Below are positions 45,824-55,574 of a DNA stretch of 64,000 nt, one piece after another. Position 1 is the first letter of the stretch; each line of letters starts with the position of its first letter. The notes beneath the pieces are model-generated. The model worked only from the letters and a program-made list of their open reading frames with translations. It was not told where the DNA came from and did no database searches. The stretch comes from Rickettsiales bacterium Ac37b. GTDB lineage: Bacteria > Pseudomonadota > Alphaproteobacteria > Rickettsiales > Arcanibacteraceae. The stretch covers positions 1,492,662 through 1,556,661 of the forward strand of contig CP009217.2 in NCBI GenBank assembly GCA_000746585.2, read 5' to 3'. Both the position numbers and the translations under genes were made by a program.

Positions 45824-47281
45824 TCATCTCTGGTTCTGGTTCGTTCTTGGTAGAATGAATGTACCCATTTTAGGTTGCTCAGATGAAATTCGTTCTAAAG
45901 CAATTTTCTCTTGGAATGACAGAGTTTGAGTTTCTGATATTTGTTCAGTTTTTGGTTCTTTTTGAATAGCATGTTCTAAGTCTTTTTCTGGATGGGTAAT
46001 TATATTAGATGGTTCCATATGAGGTAGATTTTTGAATTTAGCTTTAGTCTCAGTAGAATTAAATGTTTCCTTAAAAGAAAGTAAGTTCTTACATTGATCT
46101 TGAGTTAAGACAATATTATCACTACTACGGAACATATTTTTAACTTCTTTACGACAGCTAATTAATTGCTCTATGACAGAGTTAGTATTTGCAGGACCAA
46201 TAATCCAATTAAAGAAATTAACAGGCTTAAACTGTGGATTTTGTTCATAGCTTTCTAATAGCTTATTACATATTTTGGTATTAATTATATAATCCTTATA
46301 TTTTAAAGCATGAGAATAAGGCAGCGGACTTGGAAATTGTTCAGGATATAATTTATATAAAATAGCGGCAGAATGAACTTCTACAGCATCATGTATGTTT
46401 TTCTCTATATTGTTAAATGGTTCTATAAAGCTTATAATCTGTAATCTTATAGCTTCAGGAATATTATTAGGAATAAGTAAGTGAGACGGTAACCCTTTGG
46501 TTTTTAATAAAAATTCTAACCTTGGTAAAAATTGTATGACATTTTCCTCAGTATAACTCTCTTCAGAGTCTATTTTATTATGGTATAATTTAGTAATTAA
46601 CAATTCGCCAATTAAAATAGTAGCAATGTCCGGATAATTATTTCTTTGAGCAACTTCTATAGGAGTATGATTTGAATTATCTCTTATATCAACTATGGCG
46701 CCTTTATTAAGTAGAGTTATAATAGCTTCTTTCTCACCAGTTTCTGCCGCAAAGTGTAGCGGAATTTCGCCAGTTGTAGTTTGGCTATTTACCTCTGTAC
46801 CCTTGTGAATTAATATATTAATCGCTTCTGTATTTCCTGCCTGCGCCGCATAATGTAGGGGGGTTATATCGTTGTTAGTTTTAATATTAATATCAGCGCC
46901 ATTCTCAATTAATATAGTAATATTTTCTTTCTTTCCACGAAAGACAGCATAGTGCAGGGGAGTGAAGCGATAATGATCTTCAGCATTAACATTTGCTCCT
47001 TCATAAAGTAATTTAATGATGGTCTTTTTCTTTCCTTCCTTTGCCGCATAATGCAAAGGCGTTTCTCCGTTGTTATTCTTGCTATCCTTATCAATTCCAA
47101 GCTCGATTATTCTAGGAATAAGCTTGTCATAACCATGTTCTGCAGCTAGATGTAAAATATTTGCATGATCCTCAAAGGTAATATTTGTAAGTTCTTTAGC
47201 GTTAGCTGAAAATAACAGTTTTTCAATTTCAGGATAATTGTTATTAGTAAAAGCTTGAAATAAAGAGTTATTGTCTTTCAT
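45824..47281 (-). CDS. Ankyrin-repeat protein (485 aa), paralogue 2
   Basis: Same N-terminal cap (NNSLFQAFTNNNYPEIEKLL, FEDHANILHLAAEHGYDKLI), then about seven ankyrin repeats (GETPLHYAAKEGKKKTIIKL, TTGEIPLHFAAETGEKEAII) to residue ~235. The family-specific domain (LYPEQFPSPLPYSHALKYKD, YEQNPQFKPVNFFN) spans about 260-400. The tail TQTLSFQEKIALERIS carries the shared motif, followed by ~25 more residues. Its 5' end is almost identical in DNA to that of paralogue 3 (around 47165-47250 versus 47945-48030), pointing to recent duplication or gene conversion. Confidence 0.88.
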   Translation of the reverse strand: MKDNNSLFQAFTNNNYPEIEKLLFSANAKELTNITFEDHANILHLAAEHGYDKLIPRIIELGIDKDSKNNNGETPLHYAAKEGKKKTIIKLLYEGANVNAEDHYRFTPLHYAVFRGKKENITILIENGADINIKTNNDITPLHYAAQAGNTEAINILIHKGTEVNSQTTTGEIPLHFAAETGEKEAIITLLNKGAIVDIRDNSNHTPIEVAQRNNYPDIATILIGELLITKLYHNKIDSEESYTEENVIQFLPRLEFLLKTKGLPSHLLIPNNIPEAIRLQIISFIEPFNNIEKNIHDAVEVHSAAILYKLYPEQFPSPLPYSHALKYKDYIINTKICNKLLESYEQNPQFKPVNFFNWIIGPANTNSVIEQLISCRKEVKNMFRSSDNIVLTQDQCKNLLSFKETFNSTETKAKFKNLPHMEPSNIITHPEKDLEHAIQKEPKTEQISETQTLSFQEKIALERISSEQPKMGTFILPRTNQNQR

Positions 47282-47302
47282 CTTATATATCCATACTATG
47301 TA

Positions 47303-48064
47303 TTAACGCTCGTGAGCTTTAGCTATTTTATTTCGCTCTTGCTCTCTTTCTGCAAAACTGAAAGTTTGATCTGCCTTTTTTTCAAAATTTTGGTTATTGT
47401 TCGATAAAGCTAATCTAATAGGTTGAGGAATATTATTATGATTCCGTAGACGAGAAGGTGAAGGATCGGTTTTTATTAAATGCTCTAATCTAGGTAAAAC
47501 TTCGCTTATATTTTTATCAGCGTAATTTATTTTAAAGTCTATTTTACTATCACGTAATCGATCAACTACCAATCCCTCCTCCAAAATATCTTTAACTTCT
47601 GTATGGTGGTATTTTTGGGCAATTGCTATAGGAGTATAATTTGAATCATCTTGTATCTCAATTATAGCATCATGATTAACTAAAGCTACTGTAGCCTCTT
47701 TGTTTCCCAATAATGCAGCGTAATGTAAAGGAGTATCGCCAGCACGACTAGGAAGTCCAAGACTTGCACCATTATTAACTAATGTAATGATAGTTTCTGT
47801 ATTTCCACGTTCTGCGGCTAAGTGTAAAGGTGTTTCACCATTAATATTTCTGCTATCGACATTAATACCAAGCTCTATTATTCGAGATATGATTTGGTGA
47901 TAGTCATTATTAGCAGCTAAATGTAAAATATTTGCATGATCCTCAAAGGTAATATTTATAAGTTCTTTAGCGTTAGCTGAAAATAACAGTTTTTCAATTT
48001 CAGGATAATTTTTATTAGTAAAAGCTTGGTATAGAGGATTATTTTCTTTCAATTTTTTTACCAT
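47303..48064 (-). CDS. Ankyrin-repeat protein (253 aa), short paralogue 3
   Basis: The first gene of the tandem set. N-terminal cap as in paralogue 2, four to five ankyrin repeats (GETPLHLAAERGNTETIITL, AGDTPLHYAALLGNKEATVA), then only the beginning of the family-specific domain (VLPRLEHLIKTDPSPSRLRN, NNIPQPIRLAL). The large middle part is absent, and the protein goes directly to the tail DQTFSFAEREQERNKIAKAH. So it looks like an internally deleted version that kept both ends, which argues that the tail matters. A gap of about 20 bases to paralogue 2 suggests co-transcription. Confidence 0.85.
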   Translation of the reverse strand: MVKKLKENNPLYQAFTNKNYPEIEKLLFSANAKELINITFEDHANILHLAANNDYHQIISRIIELGINVDSRNINGETPLHLAAERGNTETIITLVNNGASLGLPSRAGDTPLHYAALLGNKEATVALVNHDAIIEIQDDSNYTPIAIAQKYHHTEVKDILEEGLVVDRLRDSKIDFKINYADKNISEVLPRLEHLIKTDPSPSRLRNHNNIPQPIRLALSNNNQNFEKKADQTFSFAEREQERNKIAKAHER

Positions 48065-48264
48065 ATTTATAATGTTGTAATATTAATTGTTAACAATATT
48101 ATAATATAAATAATTAATCAAGTTAATTCTTATTAATAAATGTGTAATTTTTTAATTATGAATTTTGTAAAGATTGTAAAAATACTTTTACCTTTGATAG
48201 GAATATAAGCAATAAGAGAGCTATTTGCCTGGGAGATAATTAATTTAGGTTATGTGTACATAAC

Positions 48265-48849
48265 CTAGGCATGCCCTAGTTCAACTGAAAGATGTGAAGA
48301 TTTAACTCCCATGGCATCCAAGGCAAGATTCCATTTAGATAGGTGATTATTTGCAAAGACTACATAAGGAGAGAAGGGCATTACTAACCAATTACTCTTA
48401 AGAACTTCTTCTTCTAATTGACCAGGTTGCCAACCTGCATAACCTAAGGCAAAAATAATTTTATCAGGGCCTTGGCCAGTTGCTATGTCTTTTAATATTT
48501 GTATATCTGAACTTACCGAAACTCCATCGATTTCAGACTTAAATAAAGGATTTTTATTATAATCATTAGTGTGCAAGACAAAACCTTTTTCCGCTTCAAC
48601 AGGGCCTCCTAAATATACTGGAGGAAAATTATTTAATTCAGATGGAATAATATTTAAAGAATTAAAGATTGTTGAACAGTTTACGTTGCCAACAGTATGG
48701 TTTACAACTATCCCTACTGCGCCATTTGCATTATGTGAAAGTAAATAAACTACCGCTTTAGAAAAAAAAGAGTCCAAAGGCATCGAGGGTGTGGCTATTA
48801 AAAGTTTACCTGCCCAATAAGTATTATAATTTGATATATTAGTGGCCAT
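48265..48849 (-). CDS. yqgE: UPF0301/YqgE (AlgH-like) family protein
   Basis: 194 residues, the full family length. GKLLIATPSMPLDSFFSKAV, YLLSHNANGAVGIVVNH, VYLGGPVEAEKGFVLHTND and FALGYAGWQPGQLEEEV are all family signatures, in order. The biochemical role is unknown; in Pseudomonas the relative AlgH affects regulation of exopolysaccharide. Monocistronic, divergent from the dsbD-like gene. Confidence 0.93.
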   Translation of the reverse strand: MATNISNYNTYWAGKLLIATPSMPLDSFFSKAVVYLLSHNANGAVGIVVNHTVGNVNCSTIFNSLNIIPSELNNFPPVYLGGPVEAEKGFVLHTNDYNKNPLFKSEIDGVSVSSDIQILKDIATGQGPDKIIFALGYAGWQPGQLEEEVLKSNWLVMPFSPYVVFANNHLSKWNLALDAMGVKSSHLSVELGHA

Positions 48850-49002
48850 AACAATAGCTCTATTTAAAATTCTTTATATATGAACACAAAATTCTGAGTT
48901 TTGTCTATACAAAACTGTTTATAAATATTATATATTAATCGTCTTTTTAATTTTCAAGTACCTAAACAATTATATAGATTAAACTTAAATAATTCAATTG
49001 TA

Positions 49003-50775
49003 ATGCATATAGTAAGAAAAATAATTATTTTATTAATTTTATTTAGTGTTTGTTTGTCTCATGAGATAGTAAATGCTAGTAATTATGTAGTAGGTAAGTG
49101 GTTAAACGCTCCTCATTCGCAATTACGGTTATTAACCAAAGAATTAAAGATTTTTGAAGATAATGCACACCTTAATTTAGAGTTACATTTTGATATTGAA
49201 AATGATTGGTATATATATTGGTATAAAGATGAGAAAATAGGAATTCCTACTAGTATAAAAATTATTGAACCTTTCCTTGCGCGCATTACGGATATTAACT
49301 GGCCTAATCCTATGTTACAAGTGAATAACCATGGTTTGACAAGTCATGTATATCGTAATAAGGTTATTATTCCCATTTCTATTATAATGCCTCAAACCGA
49401 AGTAAAAGATTTGCAATTAGCTATAAATTACTTGGTATGTGGTGAAAGTTGTATACCTGTAATGTTTGATTTAAAAGTTGATACGTTAGTTAATGATATC
49501 ACTGATCAAGAATTTACTGTTGATAATGAATCATATAATTATTACCAACTCCTTTTGGTTATATTGACAGCCTTTTTAGGTGGAGTTATTTTAAATGTTA
49601 TGCCTTGTGTACTACCCGTATTGTCATTAAAGCTACTGGCTATTATTAATCATCAAAATGCTGCTAATAAGTTACATCAAAGGCTAAATTTTCTTGCCTC
49701 TTCTATTGGGATTGTTATGACTTTTGTAGGACTTGGAGTTTTTACAATTTTAATGTCAAAATTAGGTAAAACAGTTGGTTGGGGAATACAATTTACTAAC
49801 CCTCTATTTATAATTTTTTTAGTAGTAATCATGATGTTGTTTGCTTGTAATTTATTAGGAGTATTTTCTATTAATATTTCAAGCAAATTCCTTAATTATT
49901 TCCCAGGATTTAATCCCTCTAATACTAATCTTACCAGGCAAATGATGAATAATTTTGCTAGCGGAGTAATAGCTACTATTTTAGCTACACCTTGCAGCGC
50001 TCCTTTTCTTGGGACTGCAGTTAGTTTTGCATTATCTCAAGGCTCTATTGAAATATTAATTATATTTTTTAGTTTAGGGTGTGGGATGGCTTTACCCTAT
50101 TTTATATTAATTATTTTTCCAAGCTGCATAAAATATTTACCTAAGCCTGGCCCATGGATGCTAAAAGTCAAATATGTTCTGGGTATCTTATTATTAATGA
50201 CAGTTTTATGGTTATTATATATTGTATATATTCAGTTAGGAATTAAAGCGGCAATAGTGCTATTCTTATTATGTATATTATTTAAATTTGTATTGGAAAC
50301 TAATAGCTTTTTATTAAAATATATACCAATCAAATTTTTAATAGCTTTCTTAATAATGTTTTATATGTTTTATATACCCATGAAAATAGCGGATTATGAT
50401 TCTATACATAAAGATCATATAGATCTTGTATGGCAGGAATTTAATAAAGATGCTATACTAAAGCTCGTTGCAAATGGTAATGTAGTAGTTGTAGATATCA
50501 CTGCTGAATGGTGTATTATATGCCAGATGAATAAATATACTGTTTTAAACCGAGAAAAGCTTTTAGAAATATTTAGAGATAATAAAATTGTTGCTATGAG
50601 AGCAAATTTGACAGATAAGAATCGTAAAGAGATTATGGATTATATGAAAGGCTATAATAGATTTGGATTACCATTTAATATAGTATATGGCCCCCGTGCT
50701 ATTGATGGTATATTATTATCTGAATTATTAACATTCCATGATTTAATAAATGCTATTAATCAGGCCAAAAGATAA
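49003..50775 (+). CDS. DsbD/ScsB-like thiol:disulfide interchange protein (590 aa)
   Basis: A signal peptide (hydrophobic 5-24), then a periplasmic DsbC/ScsB-like N-terminal domain (about 25-165) with a conserved VCGESCIPV. The eight-helix DsbD membrane domain (about 180-455) holds the redox Cys pair in NVMPCVLPVLSLK and ATPCSAPFLGTAVSF. A C-terminal thioredoxin domain (about 470-590) has CxxC as Cys504-IIC507 in AEWCIICQMN. It moves electrons from cytoplasmic thioredoxin to the periplasm for protein disulfide reduction and cytochrome c maturation. Intact, monocistronic; ffh follows 43 bases later. Confidence 0.9.
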   Translation: MHIVRKIIILLILFSVCLSHEIVNASNYVVGKWLNAPHSQLRLLTKELKIFEDNAHLNLELHFDIENDWYIYWYKDEKIGIPTSIKIIEPFLARITDINWPNPMLQVNNHGLTSHVYRNKVIIPISIIMPQTEVKDLQLAINYLVCGESCIPVMFDLKVDTLVNDITDQEFTVDNESYNYYQLLLVILTAFLGGVILNVMPCVLPVLSLKLLAIINHQNAANKLHQRLNFLASSIGIVMTFVGLGVFTILMSKLGKTVGWGIQFTNPLFIIFLVVIMMLFACNLLGVFSINISSKFLNYFPGFNPSNTNLTRQMMNNFASGVIATILATPCSAPFLGTAVSFALSQGSIEILIIFFSLGCGMALPYFILIIFPSCIKYLPKPGPWMLKVKYVLGILLLMTVLWLLYIVYIQLGIKAAIVLFLLCILFKFVLETNSFLLKYIPIKFLIAFLIMFYMFYIPMKIADYDSIHKDHIDLVWQEFNKDAILKLVANGNVVVVDITAEWCIICQMNKYTVLNREKLLEIFRDNKIVAMRANLTDKNRKEIMDYMKGYNRFGLPFNIVYGPRAIDGILLSELLTFHDLINAINQAKR

Positions 50776-50818
50776 TATATATTATAAGATATATGCACAA
50801 AAAGCGAGGTATAAATAA

Positions 50819-52165
50819 ATGTTTGAATCTTTAGGTAATAATTTTACAAAGATTTTTGATAAGCTTACAAAACGTGGAATATTATCGCAAGATGATATTG
50901 ATAACACAATGCGCGAGATACGTATAGCCTTGCTTGAGGCTGATGTTGCTTTGCCAGTTGTTAAGGATTTTATTGCCAAGGTAAAAGAAAAAATTCTTGG
51001 TCAAGAAATTGTAAAATCTGTATCTCCAGGACAGATGGTAATTAAATTAGTGCAAGATCATTTAATCGAAGCCTTAGGTAGTGATTTTGCTGAGCTACAA
51101 TTAAATGCTACACCACCAGTGTTTATTATGTTTGTAGGGCTACAAGGTTCTGGTAAAACCACCACAAGTGCTAAGCTTGCTCTCCGCCTAAAACAAAAGC
51201 TCAAGAAAAAAATATTACTCACGTCTTTAGATATATATCGTCCTGCAGCACAGCAACAGCTAGAAATCTTAGCAAAGCAGGCAGAAGTAGACTCTCTGCC
51301 AATTATAGAGGGAGAGTCTCCGTCTGCTATTACCAAAAGATGTATAAAAATTGCTAATAACGAAGGGTATGATATTGTCATTTTAGATACTGCTGGTAGA
51401 TTACATATTGATGATTCTTTAATGCAGGAGCTAAATGATATTAAAACTCTTGTTAATCCAAAAGAAATTTTGTTAGTAGTAGATTCTATGACCGGCCAAG
51501 ATGCTGTAAATGTAGCGCAAGGTTTTCATGAAACATTACAATTAACAGGTTTGATCTTAACTAGGGTTGATGGTGATAGCAGAGGAGGGGCTGCATTAAG
51601 TTTAAAATCTATTACTAACTGCCCAATTAAATTTTTAGGAGTAGGTGAAAAACTAACAGAATTAGAGGAATTTTATCCCGATCGAATTGCCTCAAGAATT
51701 TTAGATAAGGGTGATGTAATCTCCTTAGTAGAGCGTGCGGCCCAAATAGTAGATCAAAAAGAAGCTGAGCAATTAACTAAAAAATTGAGTAAAGGTAACT
51801 TTGATTTAAATGATTTAGCATCGCAAATAAAAAATATTAATAAAATTGGGGGATTGTCAGCAATTTTAACTATGTTACCTGGAGTTAAAAAAATTAAAGA
51901 TCAGATTTCGAATGCCAATATTAACGAAAAAGCCTTAGCAAGACAACTAGCAATAATTTATTCAATGACTCCACATGAAAGAAGCAATCCTAAAATCTTG
52001 AATGCATCACGTAAGCGTCGTATCGCTTTAGGATCAGGCATGACAGTTCAAGATGTGAATAGGTTGTTAAAACAATATTATGAAATGAGTAATATGGTCA
52101 AAAAATTTGGTAAAATGGATAAAAGTGCTTTATTACGTGGTGGATTAGGTAAAATTTTTTCTTGA
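50819..52165 (+). CDS. ffh: Signal recognition particle protein Ffh
   Basis: 448 residues. N domain helices first, then the GTPase G domain with P-loop FVGLQGSGKTTTSAKLAL, the insertion-box ILLTSLDIYRPAAQQQ, DTAGRLH, and LTRVDGDSRGGAALS (G4-like). The methionine-rich M domain at about 325-440 includes LPGVKKIKDQ, SMTPHERSNPKILNASRKRR and IALGSGMTVQDVNRLLKQY, which binds 4.5S RNA and signal peptides. The first step of co-translational membrane targeting. Intact; RBS weak (AGCGAGG). Confidence 0.97.
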   Translation: MFESLGNNFTKIFDKLTKRGILSQDDIDNTMREIRIALLEADVALPVVKDFIAKVKEKILGQEIVKSVSPGQMVIKLVQDHLIEALGSDFAELQLNATPPVFIMFVGLQGSGKTTTSAKLALRLKQKLKKKILLTSLDIYRPAAQQQLEILAKQAEVDSLPIIEGESPSAITKRCIKIANNEGYDIVILDTAGRLHIDDSLMQELNDIKTLVNPKEILLVVDSMTGQDAVNVAQGFHETLQLTGLILTRVDGDSRGGAALSLKSITNCPIKFLGVGEKLTELEEFYPDRIASRILDKGDVISLVERAAQIVDQKEAEQLTKKLSKGNFDLNDLASQIKNINKIGGLSAILTMLPGVKKIKDQISNANINEKALARQLAIIYSMTPHERSNPKILNASRKRRIALGSGMTVQDVNRLLKQYYEMSNMVKKFGKMDKSALLRGGLGKIFS

Positions 52166-52194
52166 CTTTTAGATATGAATTATATAGAAACTGC

Positions 52195-52301
52195 TATAGT
52201 AAAAACATTTGAACTTTTGCATACATTGTCTTTTTGCCATACTGTTAATTGTAGGTTTTGTGCTGGTTGCCTTGTATTATTGGTCAACTGTTTTCACTAT
52301 A
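52195..52301. repeat. TATAGTAAA-family repeat copy
   Basis: TATAGTAAAAACATTTGAAC and CAACTGTTTTCACTATA are the ends. The body (CATACATTGTCTTTTTGCC and onward) is unlike that of the other copies. Confidence 0.5.
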
Positions 52302-52332
52302 TACATAAATAAGTTTTTTAGAAGGTATTAAT

Positions 52333-52533
52333 ATGGCTAAAGCTAAAACAGCTAGTAAAAATAACCCGGTCGCCCGTGAAAAAGCAAAAGAAATCTTTTT
52401 TAATGGTAAAAAAGTTAAACCTGTTCTTTATATTGGGGAAATGCGTAAATATATGGCTGTTCAGTATGAAGATGGCACACTTGCATTTGATACAGATGGT
52501 AATCCAACTGCTTGGTCTAAAATTAAGAAGTAA
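52333..52533 (+). CDS. Small conserved-looking protein (66 aa)
   Basis: A well-formed short gene: GAAGG ten bases before the ATG, a Lys/Ala-rich N-terminus (KAKTASKNNPVAREKAKEIF), then a compact beta-rich part (KVKPVLYIGEMRKYMAVQYE, DGTLAFDTDGNPTAWSKI). It resembles small conserved hypothetical proteins of Rickettsiaceae, as far as I recall; no domain can be named. Basic and probably cytoplasmic. Confidence 0.7.
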   Translation: MAKAKTASKNNPVAREKAKEIFFNGKKVKPVLYIGEMRKYMAVQYEDGTLAFDTDGNPTAWSKIKK

Positions 52534-52758
52534 TTTTGTATATGTATTATAGCCTCTGATATTACAGGTTATATATCTTAGGCTAGATATTACTTTCTAT
52601 GTTATCATTTTATCCTGTTTTTATTCTCTTTTATTTTTCTTTTTTATCTTTCATATTCAAACTTAAAGTATCTGTAATCGTCTAAATATTTTTGCCAGCT
52701 TATTATGCTTGATGCACATAATTATAATAAAAGTTTTATCTTGCTAATCTTGTATCAC

Positions 52759-52897
52759 TATAGCTTCTTGATTTGAACTTGCGGACGAGGTTATAGCTGT
52801 GGTAATTTAAATATTACTTTGTTGTTCGTTACCTACAATAGCATCTCTACGCTTTGCTCTATCTGGCCTCGTCCCAATTACAACTTAATTTACTATA
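52759..52897. repeat. TATAGTAAA-family repeat copy
   Basis: TATAGCTTCTTGATTTGAAC and CAACTTAATTTACTATA are the ends, and GCTGTGGTAATTTAAATATT is shared with 41711-41922. The rest of the 52534-52997 gap is AT-rich without a gene. Confidence 0.6.
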
Positions 52898-52997
52898 TTA
52901 TTACAAAATTTTTAATTAAAATAATACTTTTATTATATTAATAAATAGATTATATTATATTTATTAATAAAAATTAACTAAATAAAAAACAAAGATT

Positions 52998-53882
52998 ATG
53001 GAAAATTTAATAATATCTAGAGAAGTAAAACTTAATGGTATAGAAGAGATTATAAATTATTTATATCGAGAAGCTGGGTTAAATGATATAGTATTACCAG
53101 CATTGCCTATCACTTCCTTGGAAACTGATGAAAATAATTTTATATATGTTAAGAAAATTCTTGAACTTTTACAAGATATGGGAATGATTAGCATAGTTAT
53201 GGAGCTAAATGGTAGATTTAAAATTTCTCCCGATGTAGAAGAATGTATATTTTTGTATGAAGATTTAGGACATATGCAATCTTTAATCTACAAAAAAATG
53301 ACAAATGATCCTACAATACGGCACCTTTTTGAAAATGAATTTTTTAAAATAAAATTAGCATGGATTGACTCTGAACGATTGATCCAAAAAAATTTGGAAA
53401 ACCAAACTTTAGATCAGAAGTTATTAGAAATATTATTTGGAAAACATGCTCAAGATGTATTATATACATTCTATTATTACTCAAGTGTAGATCAAAACAA
53501 AACGTCAAAATTGTGTGATATATTCAATATCATCATCAATGAATATAATAATGGCAACTTAAAATTAGCAAATAATACAGCCTTGTTATTAACTATATAT
53601 ATAGGAGAAATAGAAAAAAGAAAAAATACTATAAGTCCAGAATTAAAAGAACAATATTTATCACGCATTGTTGAAATAGATGAAAAAATAATGGATAAAA
53701 TTGCAGAAGAATTAGATACTCTTTTATATAAATCTATTAGTGGAGTAGAAGCTGCCAGAGAAAATTTTGCAATAGATAAGTTTGCTTACCAAAAAAATAT
53801 ATTACAAAATAAACTATCATTTCAAGAACGAGTAAAATCCTCTCGGGAAGGAAATGATATCTCTTTTATAAGATATTCCTAA
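52998..53882 (+). CDS. Orphan protein with shared C-terminal tail (294 aa)
   Basis: An intact frame, hydrophilic, all-helical by composition, with no signal peptide or membrane segment. The first ~85 residues (LNGIEEIINYLYREAGLNDI, KKILELLQDMGMISIVMELN, GRFKISPDVEECIFL) look like a small winged-helix-type domain; this is a weak impression. The rest is helical with no motif recognised. The last 25 residues contain NKLSFQERVKSSREG, the clearest version of the tail found in the ankyrin proteins, which makes this a candidate for the same export route. Flanked by repeat-rich gaps on both sides. RBS poor. Confidence 0.65.
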   Translation: MENLIISREVKLNGIEEIINYLYREAGLNDIVLPALPITSLETDENNFIYVKKILELLQDMGMISIVMELNGRFKISPDVEECIFLYEDLGHMQSLIYKKMTNDPTIRHLFENEFFKIKLAWIDSERLIQKNLENQTLDQKLLEILFGKHAQDVLYTFYYYSSVDQNKTSKLCDIFNIIINEYNNGNLKLANNTALLLTIYIGEIEKRKNTISPELKEQYLSRIVEIDEKIMDKIAEELDTLLYKSISGVEAARENFAIDKFAYQKNILQNKLSFQERVKSSREGNDISFIRYS

Positions 53883-54251
53883 TAACCTTGTTATATTTTC
53901 TCTTGACTACTAACGGATGCTCGGGTTGATTAGTATCTACAGCTCCATAAACCTCAATATTACCGGCTAATATGTGCTAAGATAAGTCCCGCTTGAAAGC
54001 AAGCCTTTTTGCCAATTTTTATATCATAACCTGGCTCTTCTTCTCTTAATTCTTCTGTTCCTTTACAATGTTTATCCTAATATTTATCGCAGTAGTAACT
54101 ATCTAGCAACTAAAGTTTTACTTTATGCAAAGGCTGGAGGGATTAATACCAGGAGATTTAACTGAATTTTAACTGGAATACTTGCTATAATAGAAACAAT
54201 AATGTTTCTTGGTAATAATATCAACATTTATAAAATATATTGGGTTTTAAT
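53883..54251 (-). pseudogene. Unidentified gene debris
   Basis: On the minus strand two short frames read GTEELREEEPGYDIKIGKKA then CFQAGLILAHISR, stop, and after a shift NIEVYGAVDTNQPEHPLVVK. They look like coding remnants broken by stops and frameshifts, but I do not recognise the family. Confidence 0.35.
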
Positions 54252-54851
54252 ATGAGTAAAAGAAAACTAGCCTATAGATCTAAAGTACGTAATATTACTT
54301 TTTCTCTTATTGTAGGAATAATGATAGGAATAGCAGCATGTAATCCATTACCAAGTTTTACCCATAATAATACTATAAGCCAGCCTATCAGAATTCCTAC
54401 ATGTTTCACTCCCCCATCTGGCTGCAGCAAAGTAATAATTGAAACTATAAATAAGGCTACTAAAAGTATTTACGTTCAAGCATATGGATTTACTGATGTA
54501 GGTATAGCAGATTCTTTAATCTCTGCTTATAATCGAGGTGTAAAGGTGGCAATATTACTAGATAAAAGCAACCTATATTCTAAATATTCACAAATGCCTA
54601 AAGTAAAAGAAGCTGGCATTGATGTATCGATAGATTATGTACCGGGTATTGCTCATAATAAAGTAATGATTATTGATCAGCATACTGTCATTACTGGCAG
54701 CTTTAATTTTAGTAAGAATGCTGATCTTAAGAATGCAGAAAATGTTATAATTATCAATGATTCAGCTGTAGCTAAGCAATATTTCCAGAATTGGCTATCT
54801 AGAAAACAGGCGGGTAGTAAAACTATTATAAAGATTAGGGATGTTCAATAA
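54252..54851 (+). CDS. pld: Phospholipase D-family nuclease-like protein (PLD, single HKD)
   Basis: 199 residues from the ATG of MSKRKLAYR (an in-frame TTG four codons earlier is unlikely). A hydrophobic N-terminal segment ends IGIAAC, so it is secreted, possibly as a lipoprotein. One HKD motif: His-x-Lys-x4-Asp in HNKVMIIDQ followed by TGSFNFS, plus the upstream IYVQAYGFTD and GVKVAILLDKSN strands, which is the short PLD/Nuc type that works as a dimer. Rickettsia species carry a similar pld gene linked to phospholipase activity and escape from the vacuole; whether this one acts on lipids or nucleic acid is open. Confidence 0.9.
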   Translation: MSKRKLAYRSKVRNITFSLIVGIMIGIAACNPLPSFTHNNTISQPIRIPTCFTPPSGCSKVIIETINKATKSIYVQAYGFTDVGIADSLISAYNRGVKVAILLDKSNLYSKYSQMPKVKEAGIDVSIDYVPGIAHNKVMIIDQHTVITGSFNFSKNADLKNAENVIIINDSAVAKQYFQNWLSRKQAGSKTIIKIRDVQ

Positions 54852-54889
54852 TTTTATGGTGGTGGACAAGTTTTTTACATAAAGTAAGG

Positions 54890-54988
54890 ATGTTTCTGGA
54901 AGTATTGAATAGAGTAGTGCATATTGCTCTATTTATAGGTATAATTTGTTCAGTAAGTTTTAATATTAAAGGTTATATTTGGGGCTAG
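54890..54988 (+). CDS. Possible small membrane peptide truncated by an IS481 relic
   Basis: 32 codons with GTAAGG just before the ATG: MFLEVLNRVVHIALFIGIIC followed by SVSFNIKGYIWG. One membrane segment. The stop TAG is the CTAG at the left end of the IS481-derived relic, so the original gene was probably longer. Weak evidence. Confidence 0.25.
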   Translation: MFLEVLNRVVHIALFIGIICSVSFNIKGYIWG

Positions 54989-55339
54989 CTGTATAATTTC
55001 AAGGGTTAAAGGATTAAAAAGAAGCTATATAATAAGAGCAAGAGAGATATGTAATCGAGAGGAATTATGGGACAAATATTACATGGCTGTGCCAAGACCA
55101 CGTACGCAATTAGAAAAGAATTACAGTGATCGGAAGCTACGATCAAGAAATATCATTATAGTAGTAAAGAAGAGTTAGATGATCATCTGCAAGCTTTTGT
55201 GATGGCTTATAATTATGCTAAAAGGCTTTCTACTATTGCTAGAAAAACCCCTTGGAAAATGATCTTGACTTGTTATCAACAGAATGCTAAAAGCTTTAGA
55301 ATTAATCCTAACCATCAACCCTCGAAACTATACACCTAG
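54985..55339 (+). mobile_element. IS481 internal-deletion derivative (355 bp)
   Basis: Starts CTAGCTGTATAATTTCAAGG and ends AACTATACACCTAG, the two IS481 ends with a few changes. The start codon region (GGAATTATGGGACAAATATT, ATG instead of GTG) and the last ~180 bases of the transposase are joined directly, with the catalytic core deleted. Many point differences from copies 1-3 mark it as older. Confidence 0.85.
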
Positions 55340-55491
55340 GCTCTAAGTAAAGCAATTCTAATAAAACTAACAATAATATAAATTATTTTTTTTACTAAAA
55401 TTATATCTTAAAAACTTTATATTATTTATTTTAAAAGTAGCACTATATTATTAATTATAAAGTATTAATTTTTAGAAGAATAAAGAAATCC

Positions 55492-55567
55492 TGGTGCCGA
55501 TGACAGGATTCGAACCTGCGACCTACTATTTACGAAACAGTTGCTCTACCAGCTGAGCTACATCGGC
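55492..55567 (-). tRNA. tRNA-Thr (anticodon CGU)
   Basis: 76 bases including an encoded CCA. Acceptor stem GCCGATG/CATCGGC, D arm GCTC-AGCTGGTA-GAGC, anticodon loop TTCGTAA giving CGU, T arm with TTCGAAT and a G-U closing variation, discriminator A. It decodes ACG. Confidence 0.93.
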
Positions 55568-55574
55568 TTATGTT

